From: an uncultured Collinsella sp.
GTDB taxonomy: Bacteria > Actinomycetota > Coriobacteriia > Coriobacteriales > Coriobacteriaceae
Assembly (NCBI GenBank): GCA_900555515.1
Contig: USLO01000010.1
Span: forward strand, 1-20,713
DNA: 20,713 bases
Direction: 5' to 3'
Shown: one piece after another, positions 1-9,345 of the stretch
How positions within the stretch are numbered: position 1 is the stretch's first letter
How the letters are laid out: each line of letters opens with the position of its first letter
Notes under the pieces: generated by a model
Database searches by the model: none
Told to the model about the DNA's origin: nothing
What the model saw: the letters and a program-made list of their open reading frames with translations, nothing else
Position numbers and translations under genes: made by a program

Positions 1-821
1 AGGTCGGCACCGCCCGCGAGCATGTGGGTGGCAAAGGAGTGGCGCAAGGTATGGGGATGGAGCCCCACCAGCCCCACCTGACGCCCATACCGCTCGCATA
101 TCGCATGCACGGCCTGGCGCGACAGGCGACGTCCGTTCTTATTTAAAAAGACCGCCGAGGTCTCGGTTCCGCGGGCATGGGCCGCCAAGCGAGAACGTCC
201 CTCAGTTACATAGAGCGTCAGAGCTCGCGCCGCGCTTCCCACCAGTGGGGACAGGCGTTCCTTTGAGCCCTTACCGCGAACGAGTACAAAGCCATCGTCA
301 ATATGGATATCGCCCACATCGAGCCCAACCAGCTCACTCACACGCAAACCGCATCCGTAGAGCACTTCCAAGATGGCATGGTCGCGCAGTCCCATCTCGC
401 CCTCGGGAAAGTCTTGATCGAGCAGCGCCGAGACATCCTCCACCGATAGATACTCCGGCAAACGCTCAGCCTTTTTAGGCAGGCGCAACGCCGCCGTTGG
501 ATTTTGGGCCACAGCCCCATCGCACACCAAAAAGGCATGCAGGCCCTTCACGGCCGCAAGCGCACGCTCCACCGAGGCATCGGAATAGCCCCCATCGCGG
601 CGATCGGCGACAAAGCCCTCCACGACCTGACGGGTCACCGCTTCAAATGACACAATACCCGCCCGCTCCAGATAGGCGCAGTACGTCGTCAGGTCACGAC
701 GATAGGCCACAATCGTGTTGCGCGCCAAGCCCCGCTCGACCGCGAGGTAATCGAGATACTCCCCCGCCGCCACGGCGAGCGACGAGGGAGTAGCTTCGGT
801 ATGTTCCTTATTCGCCGGCAC
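1..821 (-). CDS. xerD: Tyrosine recombinase, XerD-like (C-terminus outside window)
   Basis: Translating the minus strand from a GTG at 821 gives 273 uninterrupted residues that run off the left edge. The N-terminal SAM-like core-binding domain is visible (EYLDYLAVERGLARNTIVAY, residues 20-39). It is followed by the catalytic domain with GCGLRVSELVGLD (first catalytic Arg), GKGSKERLSPL (catalytic Lys) and HPHTLRHSFATHML (the HxLR motif). The last His/Trp and the nucleophilic Tyr lie beyond base 1. Xer recombinases resolve chromosome dimers at dif, usually as an XerC/XerD pair; the pattern resembles XerD more than a phage integrase. The GTG lies 2 bases behind the pyrG stop codon, so translational coupling is likely; there is no clear separate ribosome binding site and no ATG near the N-terminus. 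XerC versus XerD assignment is inference. Confidence 0.9.
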   Translation of the reverse strand, partial: MPANKEHTEATPSSLAVAAGEYLDYLAVERGLARNTIVAYRRDLTTYCAYLERAGIVSFEAVTRQVVEGFVADRRDGGYSDASVERALAAVKGLHAFLVCDGAVAQNPTAALRLPKKAERLPEYLSVEDVSALLDQDFPEGEMGLRDHAILEVLYGCGLRVSELVGLDVGDIHIDDGFVLVRGKGSKERLSPLVGSAARALTLYVTEGRSRLAAHARGTETSAVFLNKNGRRLSRQAVHAICERYGRQVGLVGLHPHTLRHSFATHMLAGGAD

Positions 822-823
822 CC

Positions 824-2491
<1,668 letters not shown>

Positions 2492-2607
2492 TTACCTGCG
2501 CTTCCCGTAGAAGTTGTTTATCCACATCTTACGGGTCTTCATTGTAATACTCGCGCCGCGGACCGTTCGCAATTTTTCTCGCGTGCGATTGCATTTCTCA
2601 ATCTTGA

Positions 2608-2641
2608 AACAAAACGCCGCCCGGTTTCCCAGGCGGCGTCG
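2608..2641 (-). terminator. Rho-independent terminator of the winged-helix gene
   Basis: An 8-bp GC-only stem (ACGCCGCC at 2614-2621 with GGCGGCGT at 2632-2639) is followed on the minus strand by TTTTGTTTC. It begins about 25 bases after the stop of the minus-strand gene ending at 2664 and separates that gene from pyrG. The remaining 178-bp interval (2486-2663) must also hold the pyrG promoter. A TACAAT (-10-like, complement of 2541-2546) is the only candidate seen, with no convincing -35. Confidence 0.8.
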
Positions 2642-2663
2642 CTATGGCAAGGGTTACATGCTG

Positions 2664-3002
2664 CTATCGATCAGCAACCTCGTCCTCAAGCATTTCTTGA
2701 ACGAGCATGCCGGTACGGACGCCCTCAAGATACCACTCGCCACGTTCGGTGAGGCAAATGCCATTTGCAAGCTGACCGCCGTCGTCGCTATAACGCGAGA
2801 CGACATCAATCATGCCTTCGGAATCCAAGCGATCGATTGCGGCGCGGGCACGATACGGCGAAACCCCCACGCGCTCGGCAAGCGTTTTGCGCGAGAAACC
2901 ATACGGCCCGCCATTGTCTTCGGTTTGCTGGTCGATCTCCATCAACACCAGCACCTCGACACGCTTCATATCGTTGACACTCGCACGACCCTTGCCCGCC
3001 AT
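2664..3002 (-). CDS. Small winged-helix DNA-binding protein
   Basis: A 112-residue protein starting MAGKGRASVNDMKRVEVLVL. The longer reading to 3056 lacks a ribosome site, whereas the ATG at 3002 is preceded by GAGGAGG (complement of 3008-3014) at good spacing, so this start was chosen. The region GFSRKTLAERVGVSPYRARA reads as helix-turn-helix, and AIDRLDSEGMIDVVSRYSDDGG as recognition helix plus wing. A short C-terminal helix (EWYLEGVRTGMLVQEML) could dimerise. The architecture fits a MarR/PadR-like or other small winged-helix transcription regulator, but no exact family or target can be named. It is a single-gene transcript bounded by terminators; the neighbours give no clear clue to its role. 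Confidence 0.75.
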   Translation of the reverse strand: MAGKGRASVNDMKRVEVLVLMEIDQQTEDNGGPYGFSRKTLAERVGVSPYRARAAIDRLDSEGMIDVVSRYSDDGGQLANGICLTERGEWYLEGVRTGMLVQEMLEDEVADR

Positions 3003-3119
3003 AGCAGCCTCCTCAAACCGAGCACGAGCATCTAACGCGCCGTGCGCGACCGACACACCTCACGATGGCAGGTAATATCCATCATGCGGCATCCCGCTAA
3101 GGATGAAACAGTTACGGTT

Positions 3120-3127
3120 ATTGTATA
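3120..3127 (-). promoter_or_regulatory. Candidate -10 element for the winged-helix gene
   Basis: The minus strand reads TATACAAT here, close to a sigma-70 -10 hexamer, about 118 bases upstream of the start at 3002. No good -35 hexamer is seen at the usual 17-bp spacing, so this is a weak call. Confidence 0.3.
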
Positions 3128-3190
3128 CCGCTCAAATTGTTTCTAGGCAGGTAAACAGCTATTTTTCGCCGAAATAGGCGCTTTATTGAT

Positions 3191-3228
3191 CAAAAAGCCG
3201 TACCGGGCGCTAACCCGATACGGCCAAA
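3191..3228 (-). terminator. Rho-independent terminator of the DUF1846 gene
   Basis: The arms 3197-3207 and 3214-3224 pair over 11 positions with one C/A mismatch around a 6-base loop. On the minus strand the stem is followed by TTTTTG. It begins about 35 bases after the stop codon at 3259, as expected for this gene. A run of A on the far side gives some capacity in the other direction too. Confidence 0.85.
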
Positions 3229-3258
3229 ATGCAATGCAATTACCGCGGTGCTTCAAAC

Positions 3259-4740
3259 TTAGCGATGGAAGAAACCGCGGCGCTCAAACTTGGGCTCGCA
3301 GCACACGTTGATACCCAGTTTGCGCAGTACCGTCTCGTCCGTCGGCGAGATAATCACGCTAAAGAAGGCATCGCAACCGCGCAGCTGCTCCAGGCCCGAA
3401 AGGACGCGAGCGGCCGTCTCACTCGTGGCCGAGGTGATCGACAGCGCCATAAGCGTCTCGTCGGTGTGGAGGCGCGGGTTTTTGCTGCCCAGGAAATGCG
3501 TCTTGAGCTTGCTGATGGGCTCGATCGCTTCATCGCTAATGACCTCGAGCTCAAGGTCGACGCCCGAGACATGCTTAAGTGCATTCATGATGAGCGAGCT
3601 CGCGGCGCCCAGGCGCGTGGAAGTCTTGCCGGTCACCACGGAGCCATCGGGCATGACCATGGCACCCACGGGACCACCCGTCAGCTGCTCCCTGGTGAGG
3701 GCTGCCGAGCGCGCCGGTGAGTAGTTCTTATCGATGCCGGCTTTCTTCATAATAATCTTGAGACGGTCGACTTGCTCATCGCCCACGCCGGTACGGCGCA
3801 CATTTTCGACCGCGGTAAAGTAGCGGCGGACGATCTCCATCTTGGAAGCGTCGCGGCAGGCATCGTCATCGGTGATGGCAAAGCCGACCATATTGACGCC
3901 CATGTCCGTAGGGCTCTGGTAGGGGCTCTTGCCCAGGATCTTTTCCATCAGGGCACGGACTACCGGGAAGGCCTCGACGTCGCGGTTGTAGTTGACCGTG
4001 GTCTTGTTGTAGGCCTCAAGGTGGAACGAATCGATGATATTGGCATCGTCGAGGTCAGCCGTGGCGGCCTCGTAGGCAATATTGACCGGATGCGTCAGAG
4101 GAAGATTCCAGACAGGGAAGGTCTCGAACTTGGCATAGCCGGCGGCCGTGCCATGCTTGTGCTCGTGATAGAGCTGAGACAGGCAGGTGGCAAGCTTGCC
4201 CGAGCCAGGACCGGGGGCAGTGACCACGACGAGCGGTCGGGTGGTCTCGACAAACTCATTCTTGCCGTAGCCATCGTCGGACACGATCAGATCGACATCG
4301 TGCGGATACCCCTCGATGGGATAGTGCAGCTTGGCGGGAATACCGAGCGCGTTCAGACGGTTGCGGAACACATCGGCAGCGGGCTGGCCGGCGTACTGGG
4401 TGATGACCACAGCCGCGACAGCAAAGCCGTTGCCGCGGAACAGGTCAACCAGGCGCAGCACATCCTCGTCATAGGTAATGCCGAGGTCACCACGAGCCTT
4501 GTTTTTCTCGATGTGGTTCGCGTTGATCGCGATGATAACCTCGACATCGTCGGCGATGCTCTTGAGCATGCGGAACTTGCTGTCCGGTTCAAAACCCGGC
4601 AGCACGCGGCTCGCATGATAGTCATCGAACAGCTTACCGCCAAACTCCAAATAGAGCTTGCCACCAAACTGCGAGATGCGCTCCTTAATGTGAGCAGCCT
4701 GCAGCTCGATATACTTCGCGTTGTCGAAACCCTGGCGCAT
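3259..4740 (-). CDS. DUF1846 / UPF0371 family protein
   Basis: A 493-residue protein of the DUF1846 family, whose members are close to this length and begin like MRQGFDNAKYIELQAAHI here. I chose the ATG at 4740 because GGGAG lies 8 bases upstream and the N-terminus then matches the family; an ATG 24 bases further up has no ribosome site. Visible features are a glycine-rich nucleotide-binding-like loop VTAPGPGSGKLATCLSQLYH (about residues 180-200), a conserved IIDSFHLEAYNKTTVNYNRD segment, and GVNMVGFAITDDDACRDASK. Homologous structures are known but, to my knowledge, the biochemical role is not; an ATP- or nucleotide-dependent enzyme is inference. It is a stand-alone transcript with its own -10 element and terminator. 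Confidence 0.9.
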   Translation of the reverse strand: MRQGFDNAKYIELQAAHIKERISQFGGKLYLEFGGKLFDDYHASRVLPGFEPDSKFRMLKSIADDVEVIIAINANHIEKNKARGDLGITYDEDVLRLVDLFRGNGFAVAAVVITQYAGQPAADVFRNRLNALGIPAKLHYPIEGYPHDVDLIVSDDGYGKNEFVETTRPLVVVTAPGPGSGKLATCLSQLYHEHKHGTAAGYAKFETFPVWNLPLTHPVNIAYEAATADLDDANIIDSFHLEAYNKTTVNYNRDVEAFPVVRALMEKILGKSPYQSPTDMGVNMVGFAITDDDACRDASKMEIVRRYFTAVENVRRTGVGDEQVDRLKIIMKKAGIDKNYSPARSAALTREQLTGGPVGAMVMPDGSVVTGKTSTRLGAASSLIMNALKHVSGVDLELEVISDEAIEPISKLKTHFLGSKNPRLHTDETLMALSITSATSETAARVLSGLEQLRGCDAFFSVIISPTDETVLRKLGINVCCEPKFERRGFFHR

Positions 4741-4779
4741 ATATGGCTCCCGTCCCGTTTCCATTTAATGTTCTAGGCG

Positions 4780-4785
4780 ATTATA
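4780..4785 (-). promoter_or_regulatory. TATAAT -10 element for the DUF1846 gene
   Basis: The minus strand carries a perfect TATAAT, placing a start of transcription about 33 bases ahead of the ATG at 4740. The -35 is poor: TTGGGG is 14 bp away and GCGTTG is 17 bp away. The call depends on the perfect -10 and its position. Confidence 0.5.
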
Positions 4786-4898
4786 ACGGAGCAGACCCTC
4801 CCCAACGCCCAAGCAATCAACTGGCACCAACCAAACACGCCCACCGCAACCACCGGGGACCCGGGATAGCTAATTTGGGGCGGGGGACAAGTCACTCA

Positions 4899-5035
4899 GC
4901 ACCAACAATGAAAACGTCACAGGCAGAGCCAAAGCCAGCGAACGGGCACCAGAGCGAGCAAGCTACCCCCTGCACCAACAATGGCAGCGCCGCAGGTGGA
5001 GCAAAAGTCAGCGAAAGCCCGCCAGAGCGAGCAAG
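4899..5035. repeat. Two imperfect tandem copies of a 64-bp unit
   Basis: Units 4899-4962 and 4972-5035 both start GCACCAACAATG and both end CCAGAGCGAGCAAG. They are equal in length, with 73-bp periodicity and about 51 of 64 positions identical by hand alignment. They lie in a 554-bp gene-free stretch (4741-5294) between the DUF1846 and arcD-like genes. The differences do not favour third codon positions in any obvious frame, so I do not treat them as coding. Confidence 0.75.
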
Positions 5036-5112
5036 GTGACGTGAAAGAGGAGGGCATAGGCCTTTTGGCCATGCCCGACGATTGAACGTCAGATTGCCGC
5101 TCTGGCGGGCTT
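5015..5112. repeat. Nested palindromic element
   Basis: Three concentric inverted repeats are present. The outer arms are 15 bp (AAGCCCGCCAGAGCG at 5015-5029, complement at 5098-5112). The middle arms are TGACGT at 5037-5042 and ACGTCA at 5086-5091. The inner hairpin spans 5052-5076 (GGGCAT, bulged A, GGCC, TTTT loop, GGCC, ATGCCC). The left outer arm overlaps the end of the second 64-bp tandem repeat. As RNA on either strand it could fold into one long interrupted hairpin. On the minus strand it lies downstream of arcD. Function unknown. Confidence 0.7.
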
Positions 5113-5125
5113 GCAGCGTCGAGTG

Positions 5126-5294
5126 GTTCCGGCGTTTGGTAAAACGCCGGAACACAAGAGCGCCCCCTCCCGCGCACGGAACGGAAGGGGGCTAAAGGTA
5201 GGAGTCTACCGGTGGGTTTACCCCACCGGACAGACGATGACCAGGTGATCCTCTACAGGATCGTCAAGGTTTCCGTGGGGTACCCGTTGGGTAC
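5126..5294 (-). other. Hairpin cluster downstream of the arcD-like gene
   Basis: Several separate hairpins lie behind the stop codon. They are a perfect 12-bp stem at 5126-5137/5142-5153 with a GGTA loop, GCCCCCT/AGGGGGC at 5162-5168/5186-5192, and an 8-bp CCGGTGGG stem at 5209-5229. Short stems also occur at about 5248-5262 (GATCC/GGATC) and 5281-5293 (TACCC/GGGTA). None is followed by a proper T tract on the minus strand, so the transcript end is not pinned down; the 5162-5192 stem followed by GCTCTTGTGTT is the best terminator candidate. Confidence 0.5.
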
Positions 5295-6773
5295 TTAGAT
5301 CAACACGCAGGCGACGGTCAGGATGATGGCGCAGACGACAGAGAGCGCGACGATGAGCTTAAGGGCAAACTTGAGCCAGGTCGTCCACTCGATCTTGGCC
5401 AGGGCGAGACCGCCCATGATGGCGCCGGAGGTCGGGGTGAACAGGTTCACGACACCGATGGCGGCGGAGAAGATCATGACCATGACCTCAGGCGAGAAGC
5501 CGAGCTTAACAGCCAACGGTCCCATGATGGGCATGGAGACGGTGGCCATACCGGAGGTCGAGGGGATCAGGAAGGACAGGCCGAAGTAGACCAGGAAGCT
5601 CATGGGAGCGAAGATCACGCCGGACAGGCCAGCCAGAGCATTGGCGGCAGCGTCGAGGACGAAGACATCGAGGCCGGTGTTAGCCATGAGGACGGAGATA
5701 CCACGGGCGAGGGCGATGACGAGAACAACGGACATCATGTCGGCAGCGCCGGTGATAAAGGTGTTAACGATCTGCTTCTCGGACAGGCCACCGATGATAC
5801 CGATCAGGACGGCCATGAGGAAGAACCAGGTGGAAGCCTCGTCGAAGTACCACTGGCCAATGGGCAGGCCGGTGATCAAGGCAGACCAGCCCTGGACGAC
5901 GGCGTTACCGTCGGCGTCGTAGACAGCGCCAGCGTCGAAGAAGTTAGCGACGCCCTCGTTGAGGTCGGCCAGCGGAATGAAGCCGACGATCATGACGACG
6001 AAGGTGAAGGCGAAGGCAATCAGAACACCCTTCTGACGACCGGTGAGCTTGACCTCCTTGTGGACCTCGGAAGCAGCCTTGCCGTGAGCCTCTTCGGCGT
6101 CCTTGAGCTCCTGCATCGACAGGATGGTGGAACCCTTGTCAGCCTTGACCTTCTTGGCGTAGCTCATCACGAAGAAGATGGACATAGCGGTAGTGACAAT
6201 CCACAGGACGGCACCGAGGCCGATGATGATGGACTGGTTGACCTCAATGCCAACGCCGGTCAGAGCGTCGACGGCAGCGCCGACGGCGAACGGGTTAACC
6301 GTGGAGCCCAGGCAGCCGCAGCCAGCGCCGAGCAGGACGGTAGCGGCACCGACCATGGGGTCGAAGCCAGCGGCCATCATGGTAGCGGCGAGCAGGGCGT
6401 AGAAGGGAACGGTCTCCTCGCACATACCATAGGTGGTACCACCGAGGGAGAAGATGAGCATCAGCACGGGAATGAGCATAATCTCGTTGCCCTTAAGCTT
6501 CTGCACCAGAACGGCGATGCCGTTGTCCAGGGCGCCGGTCTCGGTCATCATACCGAGGAAGCCGCCCAGGATCATAACGAAGAGGCAGACGGGCAGAGCG
6601 TCAGCGAAGCCCTTAATCGGGGCGGTGCAGAAATCGCTCAGACGGGCGGCAGTAACCGCGCCGCCGGACGTGCCGGAGACGATAACGGTAATCACTGCGA
6701 CAATTGCCAGCAGAGCAAGAAGAATGGTGAACGATGAAGGCATACCGCGCTTTTTCTTAGCGGTCTCAGTCAT
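5295..6773 (-). CDS. arcD: YfcC-family membrane transporter, probable arginine/ornithine antiporter
   Basis: A 492-residue, very hydrophobic protein with about 12 membrane segments, the first near residues 15-34. It belongs to the YfcC / C4-dicarboxylate anaerobic carrier-like family, shown by the signature GGTTYGMCEETVPFYALLAA and the re-entrant-loop-like GAGCGCLGSTVNPFAVGAAV; a second such loop reads FLIPSTSGMATVSMPIMGPL. Members next to arginine deiminase genes usually exchange arginine for ornithine, which is the likely role given arcB just upstream; the substrate is inferred from context. I used the ATG at 6773 because GGGGGG lies 9 bases ahead; ATGs at 6782 and 6800 are too close to, or ahead of, that site. 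A terminator separates it from arcB, so it depends on readthrough or its own promoter. Confidence 0.85.
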   Translation of the reverse strand: MTETAKKKRGMPSSFTILLALLAIVAVITVIVSGTSGGAVTAARLSDFCTAPIKGFADALPVCLFVMILGGFLGMMTETGALDNGIAVLVQKLKGNEIMLIPVLMLIFSLGGTTYGMCEETVPFYALLAATMMAAGFDPMVGAATVLLGAGCGCLGSTVNPFAVGAAVDALTGVGIEVNQSIIIGLGAVLWIVTTAMSIFFVMSYAKKVKADKGSTILSMQELKDAEEAHGKAASEVHKEVKLTGRQKGVLIAFAFTFVVMIVGFIPLADLNEGVANFFDAGAVYDADGNAVVQGWSALITGLPIGQWYFDEASTWFFLMAVLIGIIGGLSEKQIVNTFITGAADMMSVVLVIALARGISVLMANTGLDVFVLDAAANALAGLSGVIFAPMSFLVYFGLSFLIPSTSGMATVSMPIMGPLAVKLGFSPEVMVMIFSAAIGVVNLFTPTSGAIMGGLALAKIEWTTWLKFALKLIVALSVVCAIILTVACVLI

Positions 6774-6806
6774 AGTTCTCATCCCCCCTTCATAAATCAT
6801 TTACTG

Positions 6807-6857
6807 ATCTCGCCAGAAGCGGCTCTTCCGTGCCGTGCCTGCCGCTTGATGCGAGAT
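6807..6857 (-). promoter_or_regulatory. Long hairpin in the arcD leader
   Basis: Two stacked 7-bp stems, ATCTCGC/GCGAGAT (6807-6813/6851-6857) and AAGCGGC/GCCGCTT (6817-6823/6841-6847), are separated by a symmetric 3x3 mismatch and close a 17-base loop. It sits between the arcB terminator and the arcD ribosome site, with no T tract. It may stabilise or process the message. No riboswitch class is recognised. Confidence 0.5.
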
Positions 6858-6865
6858 TATTACCA

Positions 6866-6905
6866 GATAAAACCGCTCGGGGTGTGCAGCAATACACCCC
6901 GAGCG
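6866..6905 (-). terminator. Rho-independent terminator after arcB
   Basis: A perfect 12-bp stem (6874-6885 with 6894-6905, CGCTCGGGGTGT and its complement) with an 8-base loop is followed on the minus strand by GTTTTATCT. It begins 16 bases behind the arcB stop and would end or attenuate the arcA1-arcB transcript ahead of arcD. Confidence 0.88.
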
Positions 6906-6920
6906 AGATGCTAGATGCTC

Positions 6921-7916
6921 TTACTTGAGCGTGGCGTACATGACAGCCTTGATGGTGTGCATGCGGTTCTCGGCCTCGTCGAAGACCTTGGAAGCGGGGC
7001 TCTCGAAGACCTCGTCGGTGACCTCCTGCTCGGTGATGCCGAACTGCTCGCACTTCTCGGCGCCAATGGTGGTGTTGGTGTCGTGGAAGCTGGGCAGGCA
7101 GTGCAGGAAGATGGCACCCGGGTTGGCCATAGCCATGACCTCGGAGGTGACACGATACGGGGTGAGCTGAGCGATGCGCTCGGCCCAGACCTCGTCGGGC
7201 TCGCCCATGGAGACCCACACGTCGGTGTAGATAACGTCGGCACCGGTGACGCCGTCCTTGACGTCGGTGGTCAGCTTGATGGTGCAGCCGTTAGCCTCGG
7301 CGATGGGCTTGCAGGCCTCGATGACGTCGTCAGCGGGCATGCACTCCTCGGGGCCGCAGGCCACGAAGTTCATGCCGAGCTTGGAGCAGACGACCATGAG
7401 GGAGCGAGCGACATTGTTCTTGCAGTCGCCCATGAAGACGAGGGTCTTGCCCTTGATGTCGTAGTTGAAGTTCTCCTGGACGGTCAGGATGTCGGCGAGC
7501 ATCTGGGTGGGGTGCCACTCGGTGGTCAGGCCGTTCCACACGGGCACGCCGGACTTAGCAGCGAGCTCCTCGACGTCGTCCTGGGCAAAGCCACGGAACT
7601 CGATGCCGTCATACATGCGGCCGAGAACGCGGGCAGTGTCCTCGATGGACTCCTTCTTGCCCATCTGCGACGAACCCGGATCGAGGTAGGTGACGCCCAT
7701 GCCCAGATCCATGCCGCCGACCTCGAAGGCGCAGCGGGTACGAGTAGAGGTCTTCTGGAAGAGCAGAACGATGTTCTTGCCCTCGAGATAGCGGTGCGGA
7801 ACGCCAGCGCGCTTCATATCCTTGAAGTTCTTGGAGAGCTTGAGCAGGTACTCGATCTCCTCGGTGGTGAGGTCGAGAAGCTTGAGGAAGCTACGGCCGG
7901 AAAGGTTAACACCCAT
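6921..7916 (-). CDS. arcB: Ornithine carbamoyltransferase, catabolic context
   Basis: A 331-residue protein, normal for the family. In the arginine deiminase pathway it converts citrulline plus phosphate to ornithine and carbamoyl phosphate. The carbamoyl-phosphate site motif STRTR is at residues 57-61, the catalytic [10 protein letters not shown] has HCLP at 272-275, and the domain-linking [16 protein letters not shown] is present. The ATG at 7916 has AAAGGA 8 bases ahead. It is the second gene after arcA copy 1, 105 bases downstream with a hairpin between, and is followed by a strong terminator and the arcD-like gene. The catabolic rather than biosynthetic role is inferred from this neighbourhood. 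No carbamate kinase gene follows. Confidence 0.96.
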   Translation of the reverse strand: MGVNLSGRSFLKLLDLTTEEIEYLLKLSKNFKDMKRAGVPHRYLEGKNIVLLFQKTSTRTRCAFEVGGMDLGMGVTYLDPGSSQMGKKESIEDTARVLGRMYDGIEFRGFAQDDVEELAAKSGVPVWNGLTTEWHPTQMLADILTVQENFNYDIKGKTLVFMGDCKNNVARSLMVVCSKLGMNFVACGPEECMPADDVIEACKPIAEANGCTIKLTTDVKDGVTGADVIYTDVWVSMGEPDEVWAERIAQLTPYRVTSEVMAMANPGAIFLHCLPSFHDTNTTIGAEKCEQFGITEQEVTDEVFESPASKVFDEAENRMHTIKAVMYATLK

Positions 7917-7980
7917 GGTTTGATTCCTTTCGAAGAAATGAATTACGTAAGTATTAGTGGTGCCCGTTTAACGGGCGAAG

Positions 7981-8009
7981 CCGGTGCGGTTGTAGGGGGA
8001 CCGCACCGG
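7981..8009 (-). other. Intercistronic hairpin between arcA copy 1 and arcB
   Basis: A perfect 10-bp stem (CCGGTGCGGT at 7981-7990, complement at 8000-8009) with a 9-base loop, followed on the minus strand by a smaller GCCCG/CGGGC stem near 7963-7977. There is no T tract, so this is more likely a message-stability or processing element than a terminator. Confidence 0.6.
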
Positions 8010-8021
8010 AAACGGAAAGAC

Positions 8022-9263
8022 TTAGAGGTCCTCGCGCCAGAAGGGCATGCTCATGCAGCGCGGGCCGCCGCGGCCGCGGGAGAGCTCGGCGGAGGGCACG
8101 ACGAGAAGGTCCAGGCCCTCCTTGTACAGCACGTCGTTGGTGACGGTGTTGCGGGCGTAGACGCAGATCTTGCCGGGCTCGACGCACAGGGTGTTGGAGC
8201 CGTCGTTCCACTGCTCGCGGGAGGCCGCGATCGGGTCGCCGCCGCCGCAGGGGATCAGCTTGACCTGGTCGACGCCGGTGGCGTCCTCCAGGACGTGCTC
8301 GAGGGTGTCCTCGATCAGGCGGATGTTCACGTCGCCCGGGTTCTTGCCGGCGGTCAGCTCGTAGACGCGCAGGGTGCCCATGATGGCGGGGTGGATCGTG
8401 AACTTATCGACGTCGATCTGGGTGAAGACCGTGTCGAGGTGCATGAAGGCGCGCGAGACCGGGATGTCGAAGGCCAGGATGCGCTCGACCTTGGAGTCGG
8501 AGTTCCAGAAGATGTTCTGGGCCATGACGTCGATCGCGGCGGCCTGGGTGCGCTGGGAGATGCCGACGGCGAGGGTCTTCTCGTTGATGTTCAGCACGTC
8601 GCCGCCCTCGGTGTGGAACTGGCAGTCGCGGCGGAAGTACAGCGAGACGTCCTTGTAGTCGGGGTGGTACTTGAAGACGTACTTGCCGTACAGGGTCTCG
8701 CGGTTGCGGGTGACCGAGTACATGCGGTTGAGGTTGACGCCCTCGCCGACGACCGCGAACGGGTCGCGGGTGAAGTAGAGGTTGGGCATCGGGTCGATGA
8801 TCAGGTCGGACTCGGACTCGGAGTTGACCAGGGAGTCGAGGGTCGTGGAGGCCGTGAGGGGCATGTCGATCTCGGACTTGGTCATGCCGGCCATGGTCTT
8901 CTTGACGAACTCGAGGTTGTCCTCGATGGAGTCCAGCTTCTCGCGGACGATCTGCGGCATGTGCTGGCCGCGGATGCCGGCCTCGGCGATGTACTGGTCG
9001 GTGAACTCGGCGCGGGCGCCGGGGACCTGGTCGAACACCTCGGCGACGAGGTTCTCGAGATAGAGGACCTCCACGCCCTGGTCCCTCAGGATCTGGGCGA
9101 AGGTGTCGTGCTCCTGCTGCGCGACCTCCAGGAACGGGACGTCGTCGAACAGGAGTCGCTCGAGCTCGTCGGGCGGCAGGTTGAGGAGCTCGTCGCCGGG
9201 ACGGTGCAGGCAGACCTTCCTGAGCTTGCCGATCTCGGAAGGCACGTGCAGACCTTTCGTCAT
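8022..9263 (-). CDS. arcA: Arginine deiminase, copy 1
   Basis: A full-length 413-residue arginine deiminase that hydrolyses arginine to citrulline and ammonia in the cytoplasm. It has the guanidino-group-modifying enzyme fold. Visible motifs are NLYFTRDPFAVVGEGVNLNR, FHTEGGDVLNINEKTLAVG, HLDTVFTQID (catalytic His) and the C-terminal GRGGPRCMSMPFWREDL with nucleophile Cys403. AGGAGG lies only 2 bases before the ATG, with AAAGG further out. The gene is first in an arcA-arcB transcript. Its nucleotide sequence appears identical to copy 2 at 11111-12352, except that this one ends TAA and the other TAG. Codon use is extreme (GC-ending codons almost throughout), as for a highly expressed gene. A 24-bp leader segment containing the ribosome site is also shared. 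Confidence 0.98.
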   Translation of the reverse strand: MTKGLHVPSEIGKLRKVCLHRPGDELLNLPPDELERLLFDDVPFLEVAQQEHDTFAQILRDQGVEVLYLENLVAEVFDQVPGARAEFTDQYIAEAGIRGQHMPQIVREKLDSIEDNLEFVKKTMAGMTKSEIDMPLTASTTLDSLVNSESESDLIIDPMPNLYFTRDPFAVVGEGVNLNRMYSVTRNRETLYGKYVFKYHPDYKDVSLYFRRDCQFHTEGGDVLNINEKTLAVGISQRTQAAAIDVMAQNIFWNSDSKVERILAFDIPVSRAFMHLDTVFTQIDVDKFTIHPAIMGTLRVYELTAGKNPGDVNIRLIEDTLEHVLEDATGVDQVKLIPCGGGDPIAASREQWNDGSNTLCVEPGKICVYARNTVTNDVLYKEGLDLLVVPSAELSRGRGGPRCMSMPFWREDL

Positions 9264-9287
9264 GGCCTCCTACCTTTCTTTCGGGCC
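8023..9287. repeat. Long direct repeat, copy 1 (arcA)
   Basis: This stretch matches 11112-12376 in the same orientation, about 1265 bp. I found no difference by eye, and translations agree in several frames. Identity stops inside the stop codon on one side and 24 bases ahead of the start codon on the other. The repeat thus covers the coding region plus the ribosome site, but not the promoter. Confidence 0.9.
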
Positions 9288-9345
9288 CCTGTCAGGGCCG
9301 ATTCGTTAGCGCCCCTCCGTGTGAGGCGTTATTGCTGACGACATA

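Noticed and set aside
1..821. Phage or genomic-island integrase
   Set aside because: Close to housekeeping XerD in motif and spacing, and coupled to pyrG. No attachment site, tRNA or phage genes nearby.
4892..5155. 87-residue minus-strand open frame in the repeat region
   Set aside because: It runs through tandem repeats and palindromes, and the repeat differences show no codon pattern. Treated as non-coding, although a small protein cannot be wholly excluded.
6915..9338. 807-residue open frame opposite arcB and arcA copy 1 (and a like frame at 11384-12547 opposite copy 2)
   Set aside because: Repetitive Val/Leu/Asp/Gly composition is the mirror of strongly biased arcA and arcB codons. It spans two real genes and has no domain.
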